Below are positions 35,472 through 42,121 of a stretch of DNA of 42,121 nt, one piece after another. The translations under genes and the position numbers were made by a program. This DNA is from Bacteroidales bacterium (GTDB lineage: Bacteria; Bacteroidota; Bacteroidia; Bacteroidales; UBA10428). Numbering within the stretch: the stretch's first letter is position 1; each line of letters begins with the position of its first letter. Location: assembly GCA_016926205.1 (NCBI GenBank), contig JAFGPB010000092.1, positions 1 to 42,121 of the forward strand. Reading direction: 5' to 3'. The notes under the pieces are model-generated. The model worked only from the letters and a program-made list of their open reading frames with translations, searched no databases and had not been told where the DNA came from.

Positions 35472-36680
35472 TTAAAAAAGCAGCGGAGCGAATTCAGAAA
35501 GATATATCCTCCAGTTGGCCCAGGAATGACCGCCTGAGCTCTCGCGATAAGTATATTTGAAATTAAGTCTGTCCAGCGTTTTTCTAAGGTAATCAGAGCT
35601 TTCCTTAACAAAGTCATCTTCCCCGCAACCAATCCAGTACAATTTATAACCACTATTTTTTAATGCTTCCAATCTGGCATCACGCTCCTTTTCAAGCTTT
35701 GCAGCATCCGGTGCCTGAGGATCAATACTTCTGAGCCCTGCACTAAAAACCCCAATATAGCTGAAAGTATTAGGATTTTCAGTAGTAACCGTTACTGTAT
35801 GTCCGCCACCCATTGATAAACCCGCTAGGGCACGGTGATCTTTATCGTTGTAAGCACGGAAATTCTTTTCTATAAATGGGATTACGTCTTTCACCAGACT
35901 TTCTTCAAATTTACCTGCATAACTCACCATACCTGCCATACCTTGATCCTGTGCAAAAGGAATATCATTCTGTGCAGCACTTTGATTGGCATTACCGTTT
36001 GTCATTACAACAATCATTGGTTTGGCTTTCCCTTGAGCAATGAGGTTATCCATGATCTGACAGGTTCTTCCCATAGTTGACCATGCATCTTCATCCCCAC
36101 CTCCACCATGTAAAAGATAGAAAACAGGATATCTGGAAGTACTGCCTTCGTAACCTGCCGGAGTATATACATAAACCCTGCGTTGCATACTTAGCACAGG
36201 TGAATCATACCATATTTTGGAAAGAGTTCCGTGTGGAACGTCATTAATAACATACAGGTTCGACTGGTTCCCCGGTATGATGAAAAAGTTCTCATATCGC
36301 GCACCATCTCTTTTTACCTGCGCGTTGTTCGGGTCAATTGCCTTTATGCCGTTCACCGCAAAAGAATATCCATAGAGTTCTTCAGGCAGGGGAGCGGTAG
36401 TATAAGTCCATAACCCCGTATCATTCCTGGCCATTTTTTCAGCATTTCCGTATTCCATCCATTCTCCGCTAATGGATATTTCTGTTGCTTCGGGGGCATA
36501 CAGCCTGAAGGTTACCCGGTGATCCTTTAATATTTCCGGAGAAACAACAACCGGTTCCCTCTGAAATACCATTCTTGGTGGCGCCTGAGCTTTCAGTCCA
36601 TTGATCACAATGGCGCTTAATAATAAAATACATATTATCCTTCCGGACAATTTTTCCAAATAGATCAATTTGTTTTTCAT
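35472..36680 (-). CDS. exported alpha/beta-hydrolase esterase, feruloyl-esterase/XynZ-like with N-terminal E-set domain
   Basis: A 402-residue enzyme with a signal peptide (about 1-32, ending GLKAQA), a beta-sandwich E-set/CBM48-like domain (about 50-135, VTFRLYAPEATEISISGEW) and a PF00756-type esterase domain (about 150-402). Visible catalytic features are LLHGGGGDEDAW (189-200), nucleophile Ser289 in GLSMGGG, an acid likely at Asp355/356 in GCGEDDF, and His385 in SGGHSW. The same order of domains is found in feruloyl esterases of xylanase Z and in enterochelin esterases. Exported esterase with two neighbouring carboxylesterases suggests deacylation of plant cell-wall or phenolic esters. It has no exact TAnnTTTG element, though CAAATAAT on the plus strand lies just upstream with one mismatch. 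Confidence 0.88.
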   Translation of the reverse strand: MKNKLIYLEKLSGRIICILLLSAIVINGLKAQAPPRMVFQREPVVVSPEILKDHRVTFRLYAPEATEISISGEWMEYGNAEKMARNDTGLWTYTTAPLPEELYGYSFAVNGIKAIDPNNAQVKRDGARYENFFIIPGNQSNLYVINDVPHGTLSKIWYDSPVLSMQRRVYVYTPAGYEGSTSRYPVFYLLHGGGGDEDAWSTMGRTCQIMDNLIAQGKAKPMIVVMTNGNANQSAAQNDIPFAQDQGMAGMVSYAGKFEESLVKDVIPFIEKNFRAYNDKDHRALAGLSMGGGHTVTVTTENPNTFSYIGVFSAGLRSIDPQAPDAAKLEKERDARLEALKNSGYKLYWIGCGEDDFVKESSDYLRKTLDRLNFKYTYRESSGGHSWANWRIYLSEFAPLLF

Positions 36681-36800
36681 GGATGCAAATAATTTTATTA
36701 TGAATTCAACAAGTTTTTCAAACCGTAATCTTTTCTGAGATCCTTATTGTTTTTTTTATTCATTTTGGAATAAGGGATAAAATTACCCTTCAAAAAGAAC

Positions 36801-38363
36801 CTATTTCGCTGTTTGAAGTATATTTTTCAGGAAATTAAATCTGTCTTCATTGGCTGTAACAGGGATCATTCCTGAGTTTTCAGACAGCCTCATTACACTC
36901 CTGTCGTTGCTGCTAAAGGCCTTCCATTCAGGTAGACCCTCATTGTTAGGGTCACCGCTGTTGGCAAAATTCACCCAGTAGGACGACATCATTTCAGAAA
37001 CTGCAGTATCTGTTGCTGTCCATGGCCGATCAAGCGTTTTAAAATTGCGAAATACATAAAGTACCTCACTGGTGTGGAAAGCGCCGAATTCGGGGTGCTC
37101 AGGCCAGGGAATCGCCTGATCAAAGTAATAAATATAACCCTTTGTTGTGGCGGTCTCCGCACGTTGTTCCATCCAAAGGAACGCATTCAATCTCATCTGT
37201 TCCCGTGCAGCCTCCATTTTGGCAAACGCTGTATCACCTTCAGGACCCAATGGATATAAAGAAAAAAAGGTCCTGGCCGTTTCGCCTGAGAACTCACCGG
37301 TTAATGATGTCTCGCCGCTGTTGAAACCAGTCATGAAAGGCACATCATTCTGCTCCCCTTTTTCAAATGTCTTAAGGCAGTTGTCAGTGAGAACATATCC
37401 GTCAATCACTGTACCGAATTTGGGACCTGCAGGAGGGAATGAGGTCACAGGGGGTCCTGTGATTTGTTCTGCCGACATGGCCCTGAGTTCGGCCAAGGAT
37501 GATGCTCCTCTCATTTTTGCAAATTCAACCCCTTGCATTTCCGCTTCACTTAATTCCGGTGAAGCCCCCGAGAATGTTCCTGTATAACAACTTGAACCGC
37601 TTTGGGCAATGGCTCTTTGAAACAGTCCTTTTGCCAATGGAGATGCAATAAGCGCATTGACTGACATTGCCCCGGCCGATTGACCGGCAATTGTTACCCG
37701 GTTGGGATCACCGCCAAATGCTGCAATATTTTCCTGAATCCATTTTAGTGCTGCTATCTGGTCCAGAATTCCGTAATTGCCTGAAGCATGATTCGGGGAT
37801 TCGGTTGTAAGTTCAGGATGGGACAGGAAACCCAGAGGGCCGACACGATAATTAATGGTAATAACAATAATGCCCTTTTTAGCCAGTTCTTCGCCATCGT
37901 AGATCACAATTGAACCAGAGCCTCCGGAAAACCCGCCTCCATGTATGTAAACCAAAACCGCAAGCTGATCCGAAGCATTTTTGGCAGGTGTCCATATGTT
38001 CAGGAACAGACAATCCTCGCTGAGTGAATCCAGTTTCACGAATTCATCAGTATAAGGACCAAAATTCATAGGTGGCAGCTGCATACAACTCTCACAGAAC
38101 CCGGAAGCATCACGAACACCTTCCCATGGCATGGGGGGTTGTGGTTCCCGCCATCTTAAACTGCCTACAGGCGGGGCAGCATAGGGTATTCCTTTGAAAG
38201 CCGTTACTGTTCCCGGTTCGTTAACCAGTCCTTTCACAAGTCCATACTGTGTTTGAACCGTATCATCGATCAGCTTCTGTTTTTCAGTACATGATGTACC
38301 GGAAAACAGAGCCAGAATGATCAGTACCAAACCATACTTTAAGTTTGTTTTATTGGATTTCAT
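36801..38363 (-). CDS. type-B carboxylesterase lipoprotein (second copy)
   Basis: Exported serine ester hydrolase of 520 residues. The lipobox GTSC marks a lipidated Cys25. Family motifs are FKGIPYAAPPVGSLRW (56-71), EDCLFLNIWTP (116-126), HGGGF (141-145), nucleophile Ser229 in AGQSAGA, Glu351 in NSGETS and His430 in GAFHTSE. Clearly a type-B carboxylesterase, but only distantly similar to the copy at 33703-35328, so a recent duplication is unlikely. It precedes the feruloyl-esterase-like gene by 120 bp and has an exact TAnnTTTG element. The physiological ester is not known. Confidence 0.9.
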   Translation of the reverse strand: MKSNKTNLKYGLVLIILALFSGTSCTEKQKLIDDTVQTQYGLVKGLVNEPGTVTAFKGIPYAAPPVGSLRWREPQPPMPWEGVRDASGFCESCMQLPPMNFGPYTDEFVKLDSLSEDCLFLNIWTPAKNASDQLAVLVYIHGGGFSGGSGSIVIYDGEELAKKGIIVITINYRVGPLGFLSHPELTTESPNHASGNYGILDQIAALKWIQENIAAFGGDPNRVTIAGQSAGAMSVNALIASPLAKGLFQRAIAQSGSSCYTGTFSGASPELSEAEMQGVEFAKMRGASSLAELRAMSAEQITGPPVTSFPPAGPKFGTVIDGYVLTDNCLKTFEKGEQNDVPFMTGFNSGETSLTGEFSGETARTFFSLYPLGPEGDTAFAKMEAAREQMRLNAFLWMEQRAETATTKGYIYYFDQAIPWPEHPEFGAFHTSEVLYVFRNFKTLDRPWTATDTAVSEMMSSYWVNFANSGDPNNEGLPEWKAFSSNDRSVMRLSENSGMIPVTANEDRFNFLKNILQTAK

Positions 38364-38388
38364 TTTATAAAAAGTTAATCATAGAAAA

Positions 38389-38396
38389 CAAAGATA
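38389..38396 (-). promoter_or_regulatory. -7 element for carboxylesterase gene at 36801-38363
   Basis: Leftward TATCTTTG exactly matches TAnnTTTG and lies 26 bp before the start codon, giving a leader near 20 nt. Confidence 0.5.
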
Positions 38397-38419
38397 ATTT
38401 TTTTCACGTGAGAGGCACT

Positions 38420-38691
38420 ATGTTATACAGCAGTATGCTCCCGTCCGGTTCATCCGGGGAAAGGTTTTTATTCAGAAAGAACATGCTGCCTTGTCCTTTG
38501 GAAAAGTCTCTCCGTCAACAGGTACATCAAAGCTCTCCGTTATATCAAAGCTCTCCGTCAACAGGTACATCAAAGCTCTCCGTTAAGGGTATATATGTAC
38601 CCTGGCAATAACTGTTTGCTACTTTTACCTGAAACCCGACAGCATTGTCACCTTCGTAGACATTTTTGAATCCGAATTGTAGTATTCCCAA
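38420..38691 (-). pseudogene. frameshifted, truncated copy of the deglycosidase beta-subunit gene
   Basis: Read leftward from 38691 this region encodes a second copy of the beta-subunit at 39952-40335. Codons 2-23 match except one residue (Lys16 to Asn), and the 68 bp 38623-38690 differ from 40267-40334 at one position. Four defects are visible: the start codon is TTG instead of ATG, a 43-bp tandem duplication shifts the frame and creates TGA after GELC-type codons, a later +1/-1 slip separates CSF from LSPDE, and about 50 C-terminal residues are lost. Downstream segments still match in other frames (SFDVPVDGE, FPKDKAACSF, LSPDEPDGS). It sits 41 bp after the alpha gene, the same distance as beta-alpha. 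The remaining part of the 38364-38732 gap has no other gene. Confidence 0.85.
38508..38575. repeat. tandem 25/18/25-bp repeat in the beta pseudogene
   Basis: Three copies of a CTCTCCGTCAACAGGTACAT-based unit lie in tandem (38508-38532, 38533-38550 with a 7-bp deletion, 38551-38575). The extra 43 bp is not a multiple of three and accounts for the frameshift in the beta pseudogene. Confidence 0.85.
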
Positions 38692-38732
38692 TCTTTAATA
38701 TGAACCAAAAAAAGCAAAAGCAGAATATTTAC

Positions 38733-39911
38733 CTATACCTTATGGCTCATATCCAGTATGTTTCTTATCATGGCATGTTGCATACGGAGGGCGGTTGGAA
38801 CTGAATATTCCTGACTCCTTCCTTCAAATTCGCTGCTTAATACGATCCCGACATTGTTGTTAATATATTCCTGTAAGATTTCAGCATAGGGGATTGTGTA
38901 TTCTGTCAGATCTTCCGTCATATCGAAAAACTTTGTATGGCTATAGATGATATAAGGTGCAACGATTTTTACATCTTTTGGATCACTGAAGCTATTATCG
39001 AATATTCCTGCATCAGAGGCATAATCCTGTTCTATTTGTCCGCCTCCCATCCTTTTCACCTCTTCAATAGTTTTTTCTGATCCTAATCTCTCCTGATAAG
39101 CTGATATAATATAGTCGATTATTTCCGGGTTAGCTCCCTGTTCAATCAAGCCTTCAATTACGGCACGCTGAGGCCTTCTCACAAAGCAACCAAAATCCAG
39201 GTTAAATCCGAGGTGTTGTGTTTTCATCTCTTCTATCAGGTCCATGATGCTATGTACATGTGGCGAATCGAGAAGTACCGGTGCGTGCAGCTCTTGGCAT
39301 ATTATGATATCATTTTCCTCAGCATGTCTCACAATTCTCTCAAGATATTTTTTTGCAACTGGCCCCAAAGCAGTTCTTTCACGCAGATATTTCTTTAGTT
39401 CAAATGCATCATTTTGGATATCAGAAGGAGCGTCCTCTGGAAAGGTTGTTAAGCCACCCCTGACCCAGGGAAAACCCATTCTTTTGGCAAGCTTTATGTC
39501 GGCAGCAAATAAATCAAAAGCTTCATCCGGTTTAATATATCTATCATGAAAAAACTCCCTGTAAGATTCAAGATCGTATGCACTCTTTTTAAGACCATAT
39601 TTATCCACCCAACTGTTAAATTGATCAATCCATTCATCAGTTGGATTGGGATAACCAGTAACATCTTGTCCTGCAAGAATTTCAACATACTCAGCCCCCA
39701 AATCGGCAATATCGGCCACACAGTCTTCTATAGTCATTTCGTTTGTTCGAATATGCCTTGCATAACTGTAAATACTCACACCGAGCTTCATGTTATGATT
39801 TGTTTTGCCAAGAGGCTGTGCGCAGGCTTCTGAAAGACTTGCTGCAGCACCAACACCGGTAACTGCTACCGATGCAGCAGCCATTGATTTTAGAAATTCA
39901 TTCCTTGTCAT
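38733..39911 (-). CDS. putative C-glycoside deglycosidase alpha subunit (exported xylose-isomerase-like TIM barrel)
   Basis: A 392-residue sugar phosphate isomerase/epimerase-type TIM barrel. After a Tat-like leader (about 1-31: TRNEFLKS then a hydrophobic run, cleavage near ACA) the barrel begins MKLGVSIYSYARH (41-53). A complete divalent-metal site is visible: Glu207 in CQELHA, Asp239 in FNLDFG, His325 in YSHTKF and Glu361 in SSEFEG. Its partner is the DUF6379-like beta gene 40 bp upstream; this gene pair is the layout of characterised C-glycoside deglycosidases (for example DgpB/DgpC), where the alpha barrel binds Mn2+ and acts on 3-oxo-glycosides. The leader has Arg-Asn where twin arginines are usual, so Tat export is not assured; an internal ATG at 39791 would yield a cytosolic form. 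Confidence 0.78.
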   Translation of the reverse strand: MTRNEFLKSMAAASVAVTGVGAAASLSEACAQPLGKTNHNMKLGVSIYSYARHIRTNEMTIEDCVADIADLGAEYVEILAGQDVTGYPNPTDEWIDQFNSWVDKYGLKKSAYDLESYREFFHDRYIKPDEAFDLFAADIKLAKRMGFPWVRGGLTTFPEDAPSDIQNDAFELKKYLRERTALGPVAKKYLERIVRHAEENDIIICQELHAPVLLDSPHVHSIMDLIEEMKTQHLGFNLDFGCFVRRPQRAVIEGLIEQGANPEIIDYIISAYQERLGSEKTIEEVKRMGGGQIEQDYASDAGIFDNSFSDPKDVKIVAPYIIYSHTKFFDMTEDLTEYTIPYAEILQEYINNNVGIVLSSEFEGRSQEYSVPTALRMQHAMIRNILDMSHKV

Positions 39912-39951
39912 TTTTATTTTTGAATTTTAATTTTTACCATACATACAATGA

Positions 39952-40335
39952 TTAAACAATAGCAATCTTTGCCGAATAATCTCCTATCAAACCTTTAGAT
40001 ATAAGATTCCAATATATTCTTAGAATAAAATTCACCTCTACATTGTGCAAACCGGATTCCAGCCCTCCTGGCTTGCTGACAGTCAATGTTGCTGGTGCTG
40101 TATAATCCCAGTGTACCTTGCTCCCATTAAATTCATCCTGGGACAAGGTAGTTGTTCCAAAGGTGCATGCGGTTTTGTCTCTGGGAAAGGTCTCCCCATC
40201 AACAGTTACATCAAAGCTTTCAATCTGGGATGCATATACACCCATGTAATGAGTTGTATTCCTGATTTTTACCTGAAACCCGACAGCTTTGTCACCTTCG
40301 TAGACATTTTTGAATCCGAATTGTAGTATTCCCAT
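39952..40335 (-). CDS. putative C-glycoside deglycosidase beta subunit (DUF6379-like)
   Basis: A 127-residue beta-rich protein without signal peptide or membrane segment. It resembles the C-glycoside deglycosidase beta-subunit family (DUF6379): the opening GILQFGFKNVYEGDKAVGFQVKI is split here as FGFKNV and VGFQVKIR, followed by ESFDVTVDGE (39-48), ETFPRDK, TLSQDEFNG (63-71) and HWDYTAPATLTV. In characterised enzymes this beta sandwich forms the active heteromer with the TIM-barrel alpha subunit. Alpha follows after 40 bp on the same strand. Family assignment was made by reading, not by a search. A near-identical but broken paralogue lies behind alpha. AraC-type regulator lies 289 bp upstream. 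Confidence 0.72.
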   Translation of the reverse strand: MGILQFGFKNVYEGDKAVGFQVKIRNTTHYMGVYASQIESFDVTVDGETFPRDKTACTFGTTTLSQDEFNGSKVHWDYTAPATLTVSKPGGLESGLHNVEVNFILRIYWNLISKGLIGDYSAKIAIV

Positions 40336-40568
40336 AGTTTTAAAATTTAAATGGTTAATGTGTATTAAAGTAAAAGAATCGTTATAGTGCGCAACTATGA
40401 TGTCAGCAGAGACTTATTAAACCATGCGGACATAAATCATTTGAATGGTTGGAGTTCAATAAAGAATTTATTTCTGAATGTCTTCAAACCAGTCTTTGAA
40501 TCAGTCTTTGTATATTCAGAGACAAGTTACAACATTGATAGAAAGAAGTCAAGTTATTGTATGATTTT

Positions 40569-40610
40569 CATACATGTATGTACATTCCGGTCATAATGAT
40601 CACGTGATCA
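40569..40610. promoter_or_regulatory. two perfect palindromes in the beta / AraC gap
   Basis: CATACATGTATG (40569-40580) and TGATCACGTGATCA (40597-40610) are perfect palindromes of 12 and 14 bp within 42 bp, in the 289-bp gap between the AraC-type gene stop and the beta start. They could be operators or part of a transcript end. No T-run follows. The frame at 40387-40596 is not supported as a gene. About ten 12-bp and two or three 14-bp palindromes are expected by chance in a window this size, so the evidence is weak. Confidence 0.3.
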
Positions 40611-40624
40611 GCGCAATTCGTTGA

Positions 40625-41527
40625 TCACCCTGACACTGAGATCCTGTTTGATGAAGAGGAATATTTCCTTCGAAAGGTACTTGGTGACATTCCTGTCTTT
40701 TCCTTGTATAGTTTGCTGAAGTAGAATACAGAGCAAAAACCCAGGCTGAAAGAAATTTCTTTTATGCTGTAGTTTGTGTTAATCAGCTGAAATGAAGCTT
40801 GCTTTATCCTGAGCGCGAGATGATACTGATTTGGGGATAATCCGGTATATTTCTTAAAAGACTTGCGGAAAAGGGAATAGTTCACGCCGAGGTCTTTTGC
40901 CAGATCCTTGATCTTCAATGTCTGATACATGTTGTCGCGGATCATCAGGCAGGACTTCTGTATAGTATTCTCTATGGGACTGTCCCAGAAGTTTCTGTTT
41001 TTTATCAGGGCAACGATCTGTCCCAGGATCTGTATCACAAGGCCTGCAGAAACATGCTGATAACCAGGCCTTTCTGATTTAACAAGGCTGATTACTTCAA
41101 GGAATCGGGAAAGAATATCTTCGTTAAAACCGATGTGTATCACCGGTGATTTATTAAATTGTTCGTTCTTTTCAATCAAACGGGAAGCAAAATCACCCTG
41201 GAATCCGATATAATGTTCTTTCCATCCCTTTGATTTCAAAGGTCTGTAGCGATGCCATACATTCGGACGGATGATGAGGATCATTCCGGGTTTTATCTGG
41301 TATTTTTCTGAACTGGTTTCCATGATGCCTTCCCCGTCTGTGATGTAATTGATCTGAAATTCCTGCAGGATTCGACCATTTGACCAGCTAAAATGGTACC
41401 CCTTTGGATGACCTGAAGGGGGATATTCGCTGCCGGCAAGAATATTGGCTGTTCCTGCCACATTGAGAAAAAGTCCCCAGTTTACATCCTCATGGCCATG
41501 AGTTAGATATTTAAAATAATCTTCCAT
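40625..41527 (-). CDS. AraC-family transcriptional regulator with N-terminal cupin domain
   Basis: Cytoplasmic regulator of 300 residues. Residues ~20-110 form a cupin-like ligand-binding part (ITDGEGIMETSSEKYQIKPG and LIIRPNVWHRYRP). The C-terminal double helix-turn-helix (about 195-290) shows KIKDLAKDLGVNYSLFRKSFKKYTGLSPNQYH and then SIKEISFSLGFCSVFYFSKLYKEKTGMSPSTFRR, the AraC signature (quoted here only in part: LAKDLGVNYSLFRKSFK, SPSTFRR). Genes of this kind usually activate neighbouring sugar or glycoside catabolic genes. It is read leftward toward the beta-alpha deglycosidase pair, with a 289-bp gap that could hold its operator, and lies 333 bp after the dehydrogenase gene. Confidence 0.9.
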   Translation of the reverse strand: MEDYFKYLTHGHEDVNWGLFLNVAGTANILAGSEYPPSGHPKGYHFSWSNGRILQEFQINYITDGEGIMETSSEKYQIKPGMILIIRPNVWHRYRPLKSKGWKEHYIGFQGDFASRLIEKNEQFNKSPVIHIGFNEDILSRFLEVISLVKSERPGYQHVSAGLVIQILGQIVALIKNRNFWDSPIENTIQKSCLMIRDNMYQTLKIKDLAKDLGVNYSLFRKSFKKYTGLSPNQYHLALRIKQASFQLINTNYSIKEISFSLGFCSVFYFSKLYKEKTGMSPSTFRRKYSSSSNRISVSG

Positions 41528-41860
41528 TTTATATAAAAAAATATTCGACGCTTCAAATCTTCTATCACATTATTAAGAACATAATATCATCGTGAAGTTA
41601 GCCAAATAATGAAATTCGTTACGTTTTTCATTGGAGATCTTATCGTATTGAAAACCACTCTCAATGTGAGATATGGCGACTGCTGAGCCTTTATCATTGT
41701 CAATGTGGCAAATACCAGTGTTGTTTTTACAAGTTGGAGAGATTTCATACATTATGGATCCATATTGAACAATTATCAAAGAATAATGATCAGGAAATTA
41801 CAGAATCTCAGACATATAAAACTTCAAATGTTATCAAATGTTACTATTATTTCCTACACC
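41528..41860. other. 333-bp AT-rich gap
   Basis: No open frame that I would support lies between the AraC-type start and the dehydrogenase stop. One 12-bp perfect palindrome, TATGGATCCATA, is at 41753-41764. I found no exact TAnnTTTG element for the AraC-type gene. Confidence 0.4.
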
Positions 41861-42121
41861 CTAGATGGATTTTGCATGGCTCAAAAGATATTCTTCAGCT
41901 TTTACGCTCCAAAGTCCCTTGTTTCTTTCCACAATGGTTGCAAGTTCTCTGAACAAAGGATCCTCCTTACCCTTCTTCTTGAATTCGGAAATGGCGGTCA
42001 GGGGCAGGGAAATATTCGTATATATCAGTTTCTTGCCGCCGGGGATCTCAGGAAGATGCATTGTGGTTTCTATCACAGCGTCAAGTCCACCGATATGCGT
42101 TACCAGTCCCGCCGGATCCAA
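41861..42121 (-). CDS. C-terminal part of a zinc-type MDR dehydrogenase (sorbose/sorbitol-type)
   Basis: Only the last ~86 residues lie in the window; the start lies beyond the right edge. The fragment has GGLDAVIETTMHLPEIPGGKK, quoted in part as VIETTMHLPEIPGGKK, then LIYTNISLPLTAI and VERNKGLWSVKAEEYLL. This tail resembles L-sorbose 1-phosphate reductase and related zinc-dependent MDR alcohol dehydrogenases. If so it oxidises or reduces a sugar alcohol or 3-oxo sugar and could supply or consume the keto form for the nearby deglycosidase, but this is inference. It is read toward the AraC-type gene over a 333-bp gap. Confidence 0.5.
   Translation of the reverse strand: MDPAGLVTHIGGLDAVIETTMHLPEIPGGKKLIYTNISLPLTAISEFKKKGKEDPLFRELATIVERNKGLWSVKAEEYLLSHAKSI

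Noticed and set aside
38508-38580. Short tandem repeat as a CRISPR-like array
   Set aside because: The units are contiguous without spacers and are duplications within the beta pseudogene.
40387-40596. Small rightward open frame of 69 codons in the beta / AraC gap
   Set aside because: No ribosome-binding site or family; the region is better explained as non-coding regulatory DNA.
41573-41779. Small leftward open frame of 68 codons upstream of the AraC gene
   Set aside because: AT-rich, no recognisable motif or start signal.

Overview
The window looks like chromosomal DNA from an anaerobic or facultative member of the Bacteroidota, probably Bacteroidales/Marinilabiliales-like. The evidence is a short 287-residue primary sigma factor without region 1.1, a Rho factor with a long polar insertion, many TAnnTTTG promoter elements close to start codons, scarce Shine-Dalgarno sequences, a one-subunit pyruvate:ferredoxin oxidoreductase, lipoproteins and outer-membrane barrels of the phylum's style, and moderate G+C. 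I saw no tRNA, rRNA, CRISPR array or insertion sequence.

Left half (1-30.4 kb) is mostly core metabolism and information processing: rpe, the primary sigma factor, rho, pyruvate:ferredoxin oxidoreductase, ruvX and def, then a leucine-carboxyl-methyltransferase-like enzyme. Next comes a three-gene export unit read leftward (outer-membrane barrel, RND/MMPL permease, LolA-like periplasmic carrier), a membrane-anchored AraC-type regulator, glutamate dehydrogenase, a ribokinase-like kinase with altered catalytic motifs, and an orphan outer-membrane barrel. A lipid acyltransferase/glycosyltransferase pair, a phosphate-related cluster (phoH-like ATPase, sixA, ppk1, inositol-phosphatase-like), nitroreductase-folC and an abutting histidine kinase/response regulator pair follow.

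Right part (30.6-42.1 kb) is accessory and catabolic. It holds a PQQ-type beta-propeller lipoprotein, a polyprenyl-phosphate sugar transferase, three consecutive exported ester hydrolases (two type-B carboxylesterase lipoproteins and one feruloyl-esterase-like enzyme), then a two-gene module resembling a C-glycoside deglycosidase: a beta subunit (DUF6379-like beta-sandwich) followed by an alpha subunit (xylose-isomerase-like TIM barrel with a full Glu/Asp/His/Glu metal site). A frameshifted second beta subunit lies just downstream of alpha. An AraC-family activator and the C-terminal end of a zinc-type alcohol/sugar dehydrogenase flank the module on the right.

The most interesting hypothesis is that the right part is a small locus for plant aromatic conjugates: exported esterases remove acyl or feruloyl esters, and the alpha/beta pair cleaves (3-oxo-)glycosides, under AraC control. 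The alpha subunit carries an export signal while beta does not, and no Gfo/Idh/MocA 3-oxidising enzyme is visible inside the window, so the reaction and compartment are open. Secondary observations are a degenerate ~62-bp tandem repeat between rpe and the sigma gene, a promoter overlapping a terminator hairpin before ruvX, a 24-bp duplication covering the stop codons of two convergent genes, and four very tight convergent gene ends.
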